DNA from: DASQPR01 sp963831705
GTDB lineage: Bacteria; Actinomycetota; Actinomycetes; Mycobacteriales; Micromonosporaceae
DNA length: 64,000 nt
Reading direction: 5' to 3'
Assembly (NCBI GenBank): GCA_963831705.1
Contig: CAWHRE010000010.1
Coordinates: 1,364,001-1,428,000, forward strand
The number at the start of each line of letters is the position of its first letter. Position 1 is the stretch's first letter. Of the stretch, positions 33,793-42,301 are shown piece by piece. The translations under genes and the position numbers were made by a program. The notes beneath the pieces are model-generated. The model searched no databases. It saw only the letters and a list, made by a program, of their open reading frames with translations, and was not told the origin of the DNA.

Positions 33793-36357
33793 ATGCTGAA
33801 CCATCCGACTGGCCGCATCAACGTCCACACGGAATCACCGACCGAAATGATGATTTCGCTCACGACAGATCTAACCATCGACGGACGACAACTGCGATGG
33901 TCGGGCTGGTCCGTTGGCGCTACCGGACGGTTATGGAACAGTGCATACGTGACCGGCGCCCCCGACCCGGACGAATTGCTGCGACGTCTTATGCGCGGCG
34001 AAGACTGCGTGACGCACGTCGAACGCGTCGCCGCGAGGCCCGGCCGAACCGTCCCGTGGCCAGCTTGGACGGCATCATGGCTCCCGACCGCGTTCGCGGC
34101 TCGCGGTGTCGTATCACCTTGGTCCCACCAAGCGGAGGCGGCGACGGCGGCGTTCGAGGGCACGCATGTCGTGGTGTCGACCGGCACCGGATCGGGTAAG
34201 TCGCTCGCCTATCAGCTGCCGATTCTCACCACGCTGTCCGAGGATCCTCGCGCCACGGCGTTGTACTTCGCTCCGACGAAGGCGCTCGCCGCCGATCAGT
34301 TGCGGACACTGGCCGAGCTGGGTCCGCGGGACGCGCGCGCCGCGGTTTACGACGGTGATACGCCCTGGGAAGAGCGCGATTGGGTACGCGCGAACTCCCG
34401 CCTCATCCTGACGAACCCGGACATGGTGCATCGAGGCATGCTGCCCCGGCATGCCGCATGGGCGTCGTTCTTCCGGCGGCTCCGGTACGTGGTGATCGAC
34501 GAATGTCACGTCTATCGGGGCGTCTTCGGATCGCATGTGGCACATGTGATCCGTCGGCTGCGGCGAGTTTGCGCCCGGTACGGCAGCTCGCCGGTTTTCA
34601 TACTGGCATCGGCGACGTCAGGCGACCCAGCGGCGACGGCGGCGCGGTTGATCGGGTTGCCAGTGCTGGCGGTGACCGAGGACGGGTCTCCTCGGGGTGG
34701 AACCACGTTCGCGCTGTGGGAGCCGCCGTTGCTGCCCGCTTCGTCGGGCTCTTCGGCATCCGCGGCGGATTCGTCGTCGGTGGTCTCGCATGCGGCTTCG
34801 TTGGTTGCCTCGTCTTCACCGTCCCCTGCCGCTTTGTCGTCGTTCGAGTCGCCGGTTCGGGTCTCGGCACTGCGGCAGACGGCCGATCTGCTCGCGGACG
34901 CCGTTGCGAACGGTGCCCGGACGATCGCCTTCATTCGATCTCGGCGGGGCGCGGAGATCGTCGCGGCGATGGCGAAGCGAGGACTTGCCGATGCCGTACC
35001 GGAATTGGTACGCCGAGTCGCCGCGTACCGTGCCGGATACCTCCGCGAGGAGCGTCGCGCGCTGGAAAAGGCGCTCCTCACCGGCGAGCTGCTCGGCTTG
35101 TCATCGACGAACGCGCTCGAACTCGGCGTCGACCTCGTCGGTCTCGACGCCGTCATCTTGGCCGGATATCCGGGCACGCTGGCGTCGCTGTGGCAGCAGG
35201 CCGGTCGTGCCGGACGAGCCGGCCGCGATGCGTTGTGCATCCTGGTCGCACGGGACGATCCGCTGGACACGTATCTCGTACACCATCCGGAGGCGCTCTT
35301 CGGTCGACCGGTCGAAGCAGCCGTGCTCGACCCCTCGAACCCGTACGTGCTCGCGCCGCACCTGTGTTGTGCCGCCTTCGAGTTGCCGTTGACGCCGGCC
35401 GACCTGGACCTGTTCGGGCCGACGACGGCCGCCACCCTCGACGGGCTGACCACGATCGGCGCATTGCGACGGCGTCCGACCGGCTGGTACTGGGCTCGCG
35501 ACGGCCGACCGGACGTCGACCTGCGTGGCACCGGCGGTGCGCCGATCTCGATCGTCGAGGAGTCGACGGGGCGTCTGCTCGGGACCGTCGACCAGAACGC
35601 CTCACACGGGCAGGTGCACAACGGAGCGGTGCACCTGCACCAAGGTGTCTCGTACGTGGTGGACCACCTCGATCTGGAGGACCACGTCGCGCTCGTACAC
35701 GCCGAAGAACCCGACTGGTCGACTCACGCCCGCGATGTCACCTCGCTGGACGTCGTGGACGTGACGACCTTTGTGGACGCGGGACCGATCGGGCTGTTCC
35801 TCGGTACGGTTGACGTCACCAACCAGGTCGTGAGCTACCAACGCCGACGGCTCGGCACCGGCGAGGTGCTGGACACCCGCCCGCTCGATCTGCCACCTCG
35901 CCAACTCCGGACGACCTCGGTGTGGTGGACGATCTCGGAGGCCGCTCTGGCCGAAGCCGGTGTTGAGCCGGCGTCGATCCCGGGCGCGTTGCACGCCGCC
36001 GAGCATGCCGCGATCGGCCTCTTGCCCCTTGTCGCGACGTGTGATCGGTGGGACATCGGCGGCCTCTCGACCGCGCTGCATCCGGACACCGAGACGCCGA
36101 CGGTCTTCGTGTACGACGGTCATCCCGGCGGTGCCGGCTTCGCCGAACGTGCATTTCACACCGCCTCGGCCTGGCTGTCCGCCACTCGGGAGGCGGTCGT
36201 GTCGTGCGCCTGCGAACGCGGATGTCCCTCTTGCGTCCAATCGCCCAAGTGCGGCAACGGCAACGATCCCCTGTCGAAGCCGGACGCTATCCGGGTCTTG
36301 GACGCTGTCCTGACCGCGCTCGCCACCGCCTCCGAGCCGGTTGCGGCGCAACGCTGA
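33793..36357 (+). CDS. DEAH/DECH-box helicase of the helicase/secretion neighbourhood (MrfA-like)
   Basis: 854 residues. Walker A STGTGSGKS (129-137), DECH box (236-239) and SAT (ILASATSGD), with a Ser/Ala-rich insertion near 314-350 that is poorly conserved in such proteins. The second RecA domain contains QQAGRAGRAGRDALCIL. The C-terminal DUF1998-type region has five clustered cysteines (805, 807, 811, 814, 820), a metal site seen in MrfA DNA-repair helicases. In actinobacteria this helicase is constantly found facing the tad genes, as here, but its link to pilus assembly is unexplained. Confidence 0.92.
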   Translation: MLNHPTGRINVHTESPTEMMISLTTDLTIDGRQLRWSGWSVGATGRLWNSAYVTGAPDPDELLRRLMRGEDCVTHVERVAARPGRTVPWPAWTASWLPTAFAARGVVSPWSHQAEAATAAFEGTHVVVSTGTGSGKSLAYQLPILTTLSEDPRATALYFAPTKALAADQLRTLAELGPRDARAAVYDGDTPWEERDWVRANSRLILTNPDMVHRGMLPRHAAWASFFRRLRYVVIDECHVYRGVFGSHVAHVIRRLRRVCARYGSSPVFILASATSGDPAATAARLIGLPVLAVTEDGSPRGGTTFALWEPPLLPASSGSSASAADSSSVVSHAASLVASSSPSPAALSSFESPVRVSALRQTADLLADAVANGARTIAFIRSRRGAEIVAAMAKRGLADAVPELVRRVAAYRAGYLREERRALEKALLTGELLGLSSTNALELGVDLVGLDAVILAGYPGTLASLWQQAGRAGRAGRDALCILVARDDPLDTYLVHHPEALFGRPVEAAVLDPSNPYVLAPHLCCAAFELPLTPADLDLFGPTTAATLDGLTTIGALRRRPTGWYWARDGRPDVDLRGTGGAPISIVEESTGRLLGTVDQNASHGQVHNGAVHLHQGVSYVVDHLDLEDHVALVHAEEPDWSTHARDVTSLDVVDVTTFVDAGPIGLFLGTVDVTNQVVSYQRRRLGTGEVLDTRPLDLPPRQLRTTSVWWTISEAALAEAGVEPASIPGALHAAEHAAIGLLPLVATCDRWDIGGLSTALHPDTETPTVFVYDGHPGGAGFAERAFHTASAWLSATREAVVSCACERGCPSCVQSPKCGNGNDPLSKPDAIRVLDAVLTALATASEPVAAQR

Positions 36358-36774
36358 CGTCCCGGCAGTACAACCCAGCGGTCCGGCTCGTGTCGTCGCT
36401 TCAGTCGGTAGCGCGACCGGTCCGGCTCGTGCCGTCGCTTCGGCCGCAGGTACGCCGACCGGCGCGCTCGGGAGCGTCACGGCGGTCGTCACCGTCACTA
36501 CTCCGTCGGCATCGACCTGGCAGGCCCGGATGACGGCGCCGTTCGCCTCGACGACATCTCGCGCTTCGTTGCATGCGTCATCCGGGAACAGCTCGGCGCG
36601 CGACGCCCCGGCAAGCGCACCGAAGTCCGCTGCAGCCTGTGCCTGATGACGGGCGATTGCAGCCGTGGTAGCGAGGAGCACCGTCATTCCGATCGCAACG
36701 ATGACCGCGCCGGCCGCAAGCGTTGCGATCGACGCGTATCCCCGATCGCGATTGTGGGACCTCGTCGCCTTCAT
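36358..36774 (-). CDS. Helicase-neighbourhood TadE-like protein (Rv3654c-type), 3' end uncertain
   Basis: An N-terminal membrane segment (RGYASIATLAAGAVIVAIGMT) precedes HQAQAAADFGALAGASRAEL, matching the short TadE-like proteins of the DECH-helicase locus (about 120-140 residues). ATG at 36774 overlaps the preceding tadE stop. The frame has no stop before the helicase gene and continues antisense to it as far as 35602, which I do not believe. An alternative-frame TGA at 36401-36403, just after an imperfect direct repeat encoding EATARAGP / EATTRAGP, suggests an indel removed the real stop. The end given is therefore nominal. Confidence 0.7.
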
Positions 36775-37115
36775 ACGCCGACCGCCGGTTCGAGGGCGGC
36801 TACCGCCGTCGCGGTGACGTCCACGCCGGGCAGCCTGCTCCCGAGTGGCCTCGACCGTACCATCACGGTAGCTCGGACGAGGTCTCCGTTGATCGTTACG
36901 GAGATCACGGCGCCCGGCGGTGCATCCGCCCGGGCGGCCCCTTCTCCGTCACCGCCGCGAGCCGCGGCGAGCGCGGCATCGCGGGCCGCATCGACGCAGC
37001 GCATCTTGTCGAGGGACGCGTCAACGGCGCCCAGCGAGAACCCGAGAAGCAGCACAAGCGCCGGCATCGCCACGGCGAACTCCGCCGTCACCGAGCCTCG
37101 ATCCGGTCGCGTCAT
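36771..37115 (-). CDS. tadE: TadE-family pseudopilin-like protein
   Basis: 114 residues. The N-terminal motif GSVTAEFAVAMPALVLLLGF is the TadE prepilin-like signature, with Glu five residues into the hydrophobic stretch. The rest is a short extracytoplasmic domain. ATG at 37115 overlaps the stop of the upstream pilin-like gene by four bases. It is probably a minor pseudopilin of the Tad apparatus. Confidence 0.88.
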   Translation of the reverse strand: MTRPDRGSVTAEFAVAMPALVLLLGFSLGAVDASLDKMRCVDAARDAALAAARGGDGEGAARADAPPGAVISVTINGDLVRATVMVRSRPLGSRLPGVDVTATAVAALEPAVGV

Positions 37116-37327
37116 TTCAGGGCGCGCGCGACGATTGACGACAGCGCCGACTGGATGCCGGGGGACGTCAGCACCTTGAGAAGGACTCCCGCGAATGCCA
37201 CCGCGGCGAGCGTACCGACCGCGTACTCGGCGGTCGTCATGCCGCTGTCGCTGCCACTGTCTCGGAGCGCCCTTGCCCATCCACTGTCTCGGAAGACGCT
37301 TCGGATGACGATTTTGAGCCGGTTCAT
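37112..37327 (-). CDS. DUF4244 / Flp-type pilin-like small protein
   Basis: 71 residues. The segment SGMTTAEYAVGTLAAVAFAGVLLKVL has the Glu-Tyr pair and hydrophobic helix of Flp pilins (GxxxxEY), processed by a prepilin peptidase. ATG at 37327 has AAGGGAG five bases upstream, better than the ATG at 37342. It sits between tadC and tadE in a coupled operon, so it is the likely major pilin. Confidence 0.87.
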   Translation of the reverse strand: MNRLKIVIRSVFRDSGWARALRDSGSDSGMTTAEYAVGTLAAVAFAGVLLKVLTSPGIQSALSSIVARALK

Positions 37328-37338
37328 GAGAACTCCCT

Positions 37339-38175
37339 TCATCGCAGGACACCACTGAGGACAGATGCGATCACCGGTACGATCCCGGCGAGGACGAACG
37401 CAGGCAGGAAGCACAGCCCGAGCGGAAGCACCATGAGGACACCGAGACGTTGAGCGGTGGACTCCACCCGGACGATGCCCTCGTTTCGCAGTGATTCGGC
37501 GAGCCGCTCCAACCCACTGGCCATCGAAGCGCCGCTGTCGGCACTTCGGGCAATCGTGTCGGCGAGACGGGACGTTTCCGCGCTCGTACGCAAGATGGTC
37601 CATGCGTTGGCGGGTTCCAGGCCAAGCCGGAGACTGTCCGCCACCCGTACGAGCCGGCGACCGAGCGTGCCGCCCAGCGCCGTGCCGACGGTACGTATCC
37701 CCTGCTCGGTCGGCGCACCCGATCTGAACACCGCTGCTAGGAGATCGGCCGCGAACGGCGTGTCCGCTGCAATACGCTGGCGTTCCCGTCGACGGCCCGG
37801 CGATTCCAGTCGACGCAGAACGCGTACGAGCACCGCGGCGCCGATCGCGGCCACGATGATGCCGAGCGTCCCGCCGATCAATGCCCAAATCGCGACCGCG
37901 CCGGACGCCGAGCCGGCCGTCACCAAGCCGACGCTGATTCGGTCCGCAGCCATGTCCGGATGCCGGCGCCGATCGCGTCTGCGGAGCGCTCGCGTGGCTG
38001 GAAGGCTCGAGGCGGCGCGTCCCTGTGCGTATCGCCGGGCTGCTGCGCCGGCCGCTGCGCCCGCGAAGAAGCGCGCAGGTGCAGACATCGGCGCCACTTC
38101 CCGGCGGCCGGGAGCTGATCGAGCGTTGCGCGGATCGCTTGCCAGATAGCGCGATGACGAGCCGTTCCCGTTCAC
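37339..38175 (-). CDS. tadC: Type II/Tad secretion inner-membrane protein TadC
   Basis: 278 residues from GTG at 38175, which overlaps the tadB stop; ATG at 38088 (MSAPARFF) is an alternative. T2SSF-type domain: TPFAADLLAAVFRSGAPTEQ and DTIARSADSGASMASGLERLAESLR, followed by two C-terminal membrane helices (LGVLMVLPLGLCFLPAFVLAG). It forms the platform of the pilus motor together with TadB. Confidence 0.85.
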   Translation of the reverse strand: MNGNGSSSRYLASDPRNARSAPGRREVAPMSAPARFFAGAAAGAAARRYAQGRAASSLPATRALRRRDRRRHPDMAADRISVGLVTAGSASGAVAIWALIGGTLGIIVAAIGAAVLVRVLRRLESPGRRRERQRIAADTPFAADLLAAVFRSGAPTEQGIRTVGTALGGTLGRRLVRVADSLRLGLEPANAWTILRTSAETSRLADTIARSADSGASMASGLERLAESLRNEGIVRVESTAQRLGVLMVLPLGLCFLPAFVLAGIVPVIASVLSGVLR

Positions 38176-38904
38176 CGGATTGCCTTCGCCGCAAGGGCGA
38201 GCCGTCGCGTCCAAAAGAGCCCGGCCATCTGGAGTGCCACCGAGACTGTCGAGCACGCGGCACCGATCCTGGTATGCAGGAGCTCCCGCAACGGGTCGGC
38301 TCCAATCGCATAGCCGAGCGCGATCCCGGCCAACGGCAATGCGGCCAGCAACCATGCGGTAGCTCGGACGCCCGCCGCTTGGGCCGAGGCGAACTCGGCG
38401 ATCCGCGCAACGCTTCGTGCGTCCGTATCGACCCGATCCAGGAGGTCGCTCAAGCGGGCACCGGTGACTTCGGCGACTCGGGACGCGACGCCGATCCGGT
38501 CCGCAATCCGGGCGCCGGGGGCACCCAGCCGCACCGATCACCTGAAGAACGCTCGCCGCGGCGGACGCTGGTTCGGCACCGGCGCGCACCTCGGCCGTCA
38601 GTGCCACCAGGCAATCCAATGCGGCCGCGCCGGCGCCGGCCTCCGCGGCGTCGTTACGGTGCTGGATGAAGACACCGGCCGCAATCCAGCCGTACGCGGC
38701 AGCCACGCCTGCGGCGACTCCACCAGACACGCACCACCCGGCGATGGCACCGATCGCGGCCGCAGCGACGCGTGCCACCGTGGCGCGCCGGACCACGATG
38801 TCGCCGAGTCGCGTACCGATGGATCGTTGCGGCTCGGCGACTCCGGCGAGCCTCCGGAGGGTTCGGTCGCGCAGCCGGGGCGTACCAAGGCGGATGCTGA
38901 TCAT
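38172..38904 (-). CDS. tadB: Tad platform protein TadB, one frameshift
   Basis: About 244 residues when joined. The first part (RVAAAAIGAIAGWCVSGGVA, then ALDCLVALTAEVRAGAEPAS) and the second part (VASRVAEVTGARLSDLLDRV, then membrane segment ATAWLLAALPLAGIALGYAI) are in different frames. The switch near 38530 needs removal of one base in the GTGCGGCTGGG context. The length of 733 bases is one more than a multiple of three. ATG at 38904 overlaps the tadA stop. Confidence 0.83.
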
Positions 38905-40136
38905 GATTGGCCCGCAAGCAGGCCGACCGGCGGCCGGTAACCGCGTTCGGAGAACAGATCGGCCAACGCGACCGCGCCGGGCCGACTGCCGCCGTAGCGA
39001 TGCCACGCGGAGACTGCTTCGACCGCGTCCGTATGCCCGATCGTTCGAAGCACCACAATCTCGTCGAGCACTCGCCCGCTCGGTGTCCGGCGCATGTGGA
39101 TGACGACCTGAATGCCGGCGGCGACCTGCGCGTGTAGCGCGGCTCTCGGTACGCCGGACAGCAGCCCGAGCGCCTCCAGCCGCGCCGGTACGTCGTCGGC
39201 GGAGTTCGCGTGCAGCGTGCCCGCTCCACCCTCGTGGCCGGTGTTCAAGGCGCCCAGCAGATCGATGATCTCGGCGCCTCGACACTCCCCGACCACCAGC
39301 CGGTCCGGACGCATACGCAACGCCTGACGGACCAGGTCGCGTACGGTGACGGTGCCCGCACCCTCGACGTTGGCGGTACGCGCGGCGAGCCCCACCACGT
39401 GCGGATGGTCCGGATGAATTTCGGGCGCGTCCTCGACGATCACGATCCGCTCGTCGTGCGGTACGAGACCGAGCAGCGTCGTCAGCATCGTGCTCTTCCC
39501 GGCGCCTGCGCCGCCTGTCACCAGATACGACAGTCGAGCGGCCACGATGCCGGCCAGCAGTTCGGCGCCGAGCGTGCTCATCGCCCCCGACCCGACCATC
39601 TCATCAAGCCGGTACGCCCGACGGCGGAACGTTCGCAACGACAGATACGGCCCGCTCGTCGCCACCGGCGGCAGAACCGCGTGCACGCGTGTGCCGTCCG
39701 GCAGATGTGCGTCCACGTACGGACATGCCTCGTCGAGTCGGCGACCGCAGGCCGAAGCCAGCCGTTGAGCGAGCCGACGGATCTCGGCCGGCGAGCCGAT
39801 CGAGATCGGATGCCGGATCAATCCTTCGCCTCGATCGACCCATACCTCACCGCCGTTGACCAGCACATCGGTGACCGAGGGATCCGAGAGCAGCGGGGAA
39901 AGCGCACCGATTCCGGTCGTCTCGGTCCCGCGCCGGACTTCGGCCGGCTTCGACGCAGTCGCAGGAGTGAGCGCTGCACTCGGGATGCGAGCATCTCGGG
40001 AATCCGGCCGCTCGCCGCGGCGTGTTCCGGCGCCGGCTCCCAGGCGTCCCGCACGTTCACCAGCGCGTCCTCCCACTCGGGCAGGCGCCCGAAACGTCGC
40101 GACCGCGTCCGGGACGAGCGGCGTGAACGTGGTCAT
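38901..40136 (-). CDS. tadA: Tad/type II secretion-family ATPase TadA (CpaF-like)
   Basis: 411 residues. Hexameric motor for pilus assembly. GALSPLLSDPSVTDVLVNG marks the N-terminal domain; Walker A is GGAGAGKST; the Asp box is IVIVEDAPEIH; Walker B is RPDRLVVGECRGAEIIDLLGAL; and GHEGGAGTLHANSADD is the His box. The N-terminal 75 residues are Arg/Gly-rich and unlike relatives, so an undetected indel there is possible. ATG at 40136 overlaps the upstream gene stop by four bases. Confidence 0.92.
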   Translation of the reverse strand: MTTFTPLVPDAVATFRAPARVGGRAGERAGRLGAGAGTRRGERPDSRDARIPSAALTPATASKPAEVRRGTETTGIGALSPLLSDPSVTDVLVNGGEVWVDRGEGLIRHPISIGSPAEIRRLAQRLASACGRRLDEACPYVDAHLPDGTRVHAVLPPVATSGPYLSLRTFRRRAYRLDEMVGSGAMSTLGAELLAGIVAARLSYLVTGGAGAGKSTMLTTLLGLVPHDERIVIVEDAPEIHPDHPHVVGLAARTANVEGAGTVTVRDLVRQALRMRPDRLVVGECRGAEIIDLLGALNTGHEGGAGTLHANSADDVPARLEALGLLSGVPRAALHAQVAAGIQVVIHMRRTPSGRVLDEIVVLRTIGHTDAVEAVSAWHRYGGSRPGAVALADLFSERGYRPPVGLLAGQS

Positions 40137-41221
40137 ACCGTGTTCCGTTCCAGGTCGATGGCGCCCGTGGCCAGCAGCCGTTCGCACAGCTTCGCGAGCG
40201 ATCCGCGGCCGTTGCCGGTCGGTGGTTCACCCCGCTCCAGCGCCGTCGAGATCGCGGCCTCCAGGTCGAACGAGCCCGCGAGCGGCAGCCCCACCGCATC
40301 AGCCACGTCGGCGGGCGTCAACCGGCCGGGTGCCGGTTGCCGGACGACGACCTGTAGATCGGGGCAGTGCGGAAGAACGGTGGCAGCGACCCGGGAAGCA
40401 GCTGCGCAGGCGCGCAACTCGGCCGGCACGACGAGATACGTCCGATCGGAAACCGTCAGCGCCAGCGCGGCGGCATCGTCAATACTGCGAGGCAGATCGA
40501 CGATGACCAGGTCGCGGCCGTGCCGGCCGGCGTCCAGCGCCACCGCCATCGCTTCCGACGACGCGACCGTGGGCTCACCTCGGTCCCACGAGAGCACGAC
40601 GAGGTCGGATTGGCCGGGAAGCGCCTCAACGATCGTGCTGGGATGTGCGCGACCGGTCGCGCCGGTCAGGGCCGGCCATCGAAGACCGTCGCGATGCTCC
40701 CAACCCATCACGAGATCGACGCCGCCACCGAGCGGATCCGCATCGATGAGCATGACCGACCGTCCGCCGCGGGCCCCGGTCACCGCCAGGCTGCCCGCGA
40801 GCACCGAGGCCCCGGCGCCGCCGCGACCGCCGAGGACGCCGATCACTTCGGCGATCTCACCGTCCTCCAGCCGGCACAGCCGGGCCATCAGCCACGGCTC
40901 ACCGGCCGGCAGGAACGCGACGTGGTCGGCGCCCAGCCGGTCGGCAATCTCGAATTCGGCCGTTGGCTCGATCTCCCCGCCGCTGCTGTCGCGATAGCCG
41001 AGAAGAATGACGTCCGGACGAGGCCGAAACGCGGCCCGTACGCAGGCTTCGGCCATGTCGTAGCCGATGATCACGACCGGCGCGTCGGCGAACCATGGTC
41101 GTGCCGAGGCCGGATCGGGCGCCACGTCGGCGATCAGACCGATATCGGCGGTCAGCCGTAGCAACTCCTCCAGCAGGAGTGGGTCTCCGGTAATGATGAG
41201 TGGACTCGGTCGAGTGGCCAT
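40133..41221 (-). CDS. CpaE/TadZ-like protein (septum-site-determining Ssd homologue)
   Basis: 362 residues. A receiver-like N-terminal domain (to about 130) is followed by a MinD/ParA-type domain: GVLGGRGGAGASVLAGSLAV (deviant Walker A), VMLIDADPLGGGVDL and RDLVIVDLPRSIDDAA. Such proteins localise Tad pili; the M. tuberculosis relative Rv3660c (Ssd) affects septation. ATG at 41221 has GGAGGG upstream. It is the first gene of the coupled tad operon, whose members overlap by 4-base ATGA or GTGA motifs. Confidence 0.88.
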   Translation of the reverse strand: MATRPSPLIITGDPLLLEELLRLTADIGLIADVAPDPASARPWFADAPVVIIGYDMAEACVRAAFRPRPDVILLGYRDSSGGEIEPTAEFEIADRLGADHVAFLPAGEPWLMARLCRLEDGEIAEVIGVLGGRGGAGASVLAGSLAVTGARGGRSVMLIDADPLGGGVDLVMGWEHRDGLRWPALTGATGRAHPSTIVEALPGQSDLVVLSWDRGEPTVASSEAMAVALDAGRHGRDLVIVDLPRSIDDAAALALTVSDRTYLVVPAELRACAAASRVAATVLPHCPDLQVVVRQPAPGRLTPADVADAVGLPLAGSFDLEAAISTALERGEPPTGNGRGSLAKLCERLLATGAIDLERNTV

Positions 41222-41367
41222 CGTTTCCCTCCAGCGTCGGTGCGACCCGCATACCGTCCGCCAAACGACCGATGCAATCAATCGACCACTACCGATTCTG
41301 TGGACAGCGAGGGTGGTTGTGGATAACCGTCCGACGCTGGTCGGGACGTCGCGCGTACGCTCAGGCG

Positions 41368-42300
41368 GTGCCGTACGCCGCCATCGAACCGCTGACCGCG
41401 GTCACCGCGCTCACTTCATGGAAAGTCCAGCCGCTGTCCGCGGTTCTCGTGATCCTGCTCGGTGCCGCATACCTTTACGGCACGCGACGGGCCGGATCGT
41501 GGCCGGCCGGCCGTACCACATTGTTCGTGGGGTTGGGTCTCGGCTCTTGGGTCTTGGTGACGATGTCGTTCATCGGCGTCTACGACACCACGCTGTTCTG
41601 GGTTCGGGCCGTGCAGAGCGTCGTCCTGATGATGGTCACGCCGATGTTTCTCGCGCTCGGTATGCCGATCCGGTTGCTCATGACGACGGTCGGACCGCGT
41701 ACGCAAACGACTCTGCGAACGTTCGGGCACAGCATCTTCGCCAAGACCGTGACATTTCCGGCAGTCATCTCGATCGTTCTGCTGACGACGCCGTTCGCGT
41801 TCTTCTTCACGCCGTGGTTCGACGCGGCGCTGCGCGGAGGGATCATCAATGGACTCACGCAGGTCTGGTTCGTCGCGGTCGGCTGGGCCTATTACTGGAC
41901 GAGATTGCAGGTTGATCCGGTACCGAAAGCGTATTTTGCCCTGGTCTCGATTGGCATCTCGTTCGCCGAGGTGATCTTCGATGGCGGCCTCGGACTCCTC
42001 CTGATCTTCGGCCACGACATCGTCGGCCTCGCCCACTACCAGGCCGTGCGGGACTGGGGTCTCAGCCCGCAGAGCGACCAGATCGCCGGTGGCACCGCAT
42101 TCTGGATCATCGGCGACCTGTCCGGACTGCCGTTCCTCGGTGCGCTGTTCCGCAAGTGGGTCCGCGACGATCGGGTGCAGACGATCGCCGTCGACCGCGA
42201 ACTCGATCAGATCGAGGCGGCCGCCGGTCGCACGCCCGACGAGGATGACGGCCTCCAAGCGCCGTGGTGGGAGACCGACCCGTCTCGCTTGAGCCGATGA
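41368..42300 (+). CDS. CtaG-like cytochrome c oxidase assembly membrane protein (Caa3_CtaG)
   Basis: 310 residues from GTG at 41368, with about seven transmembrane segments. SAVLVILLGAAYLYGTRRAG, SVVLMMVTPMFLALGMPI, TPWFDAALRGG and FGHDIVGLAHYQAV match the Caa3_CtaG family, which contributes to copper-centre assembly or oxidase biogenesis. Upstream in-frame sequence overlaps the divergent tad operon promoter and is not family-like. The C-terminal tail is acidic and cytoplasmic. No oxidase genes are in the window, so its role rests on family resemblance. Confidence 0.8.
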   Translation: MPYAAIEPLTAVTALTSWKVQPLSAVLVILLGAAYLYGTRRAGSWPAGRTTLFVGLGLGSWVLVTMSFIGVYDTTLFWVRAVQSVVLMMVTPMFLALGMPIRLLMTTVGPRTQTTLRTFGHSIFAKTVTFPAVISIVLLTTPFAFFFTPWFDAALRGGIINGLTQVWFVAVGWAYYWTRLQVDPVPKAYFALVSIGISFAEVIFDGGLGLLLIFGHDIVGLAHYQAVRDWGLSPQSDQIAGGTAFWIIGDLSGLPFLGALFRKWVRDDRVQTIAVDRELDQIEAAAGRTPDEDDGLQAPWWETDPSRLSR

Positions 42301-42301
42301 T

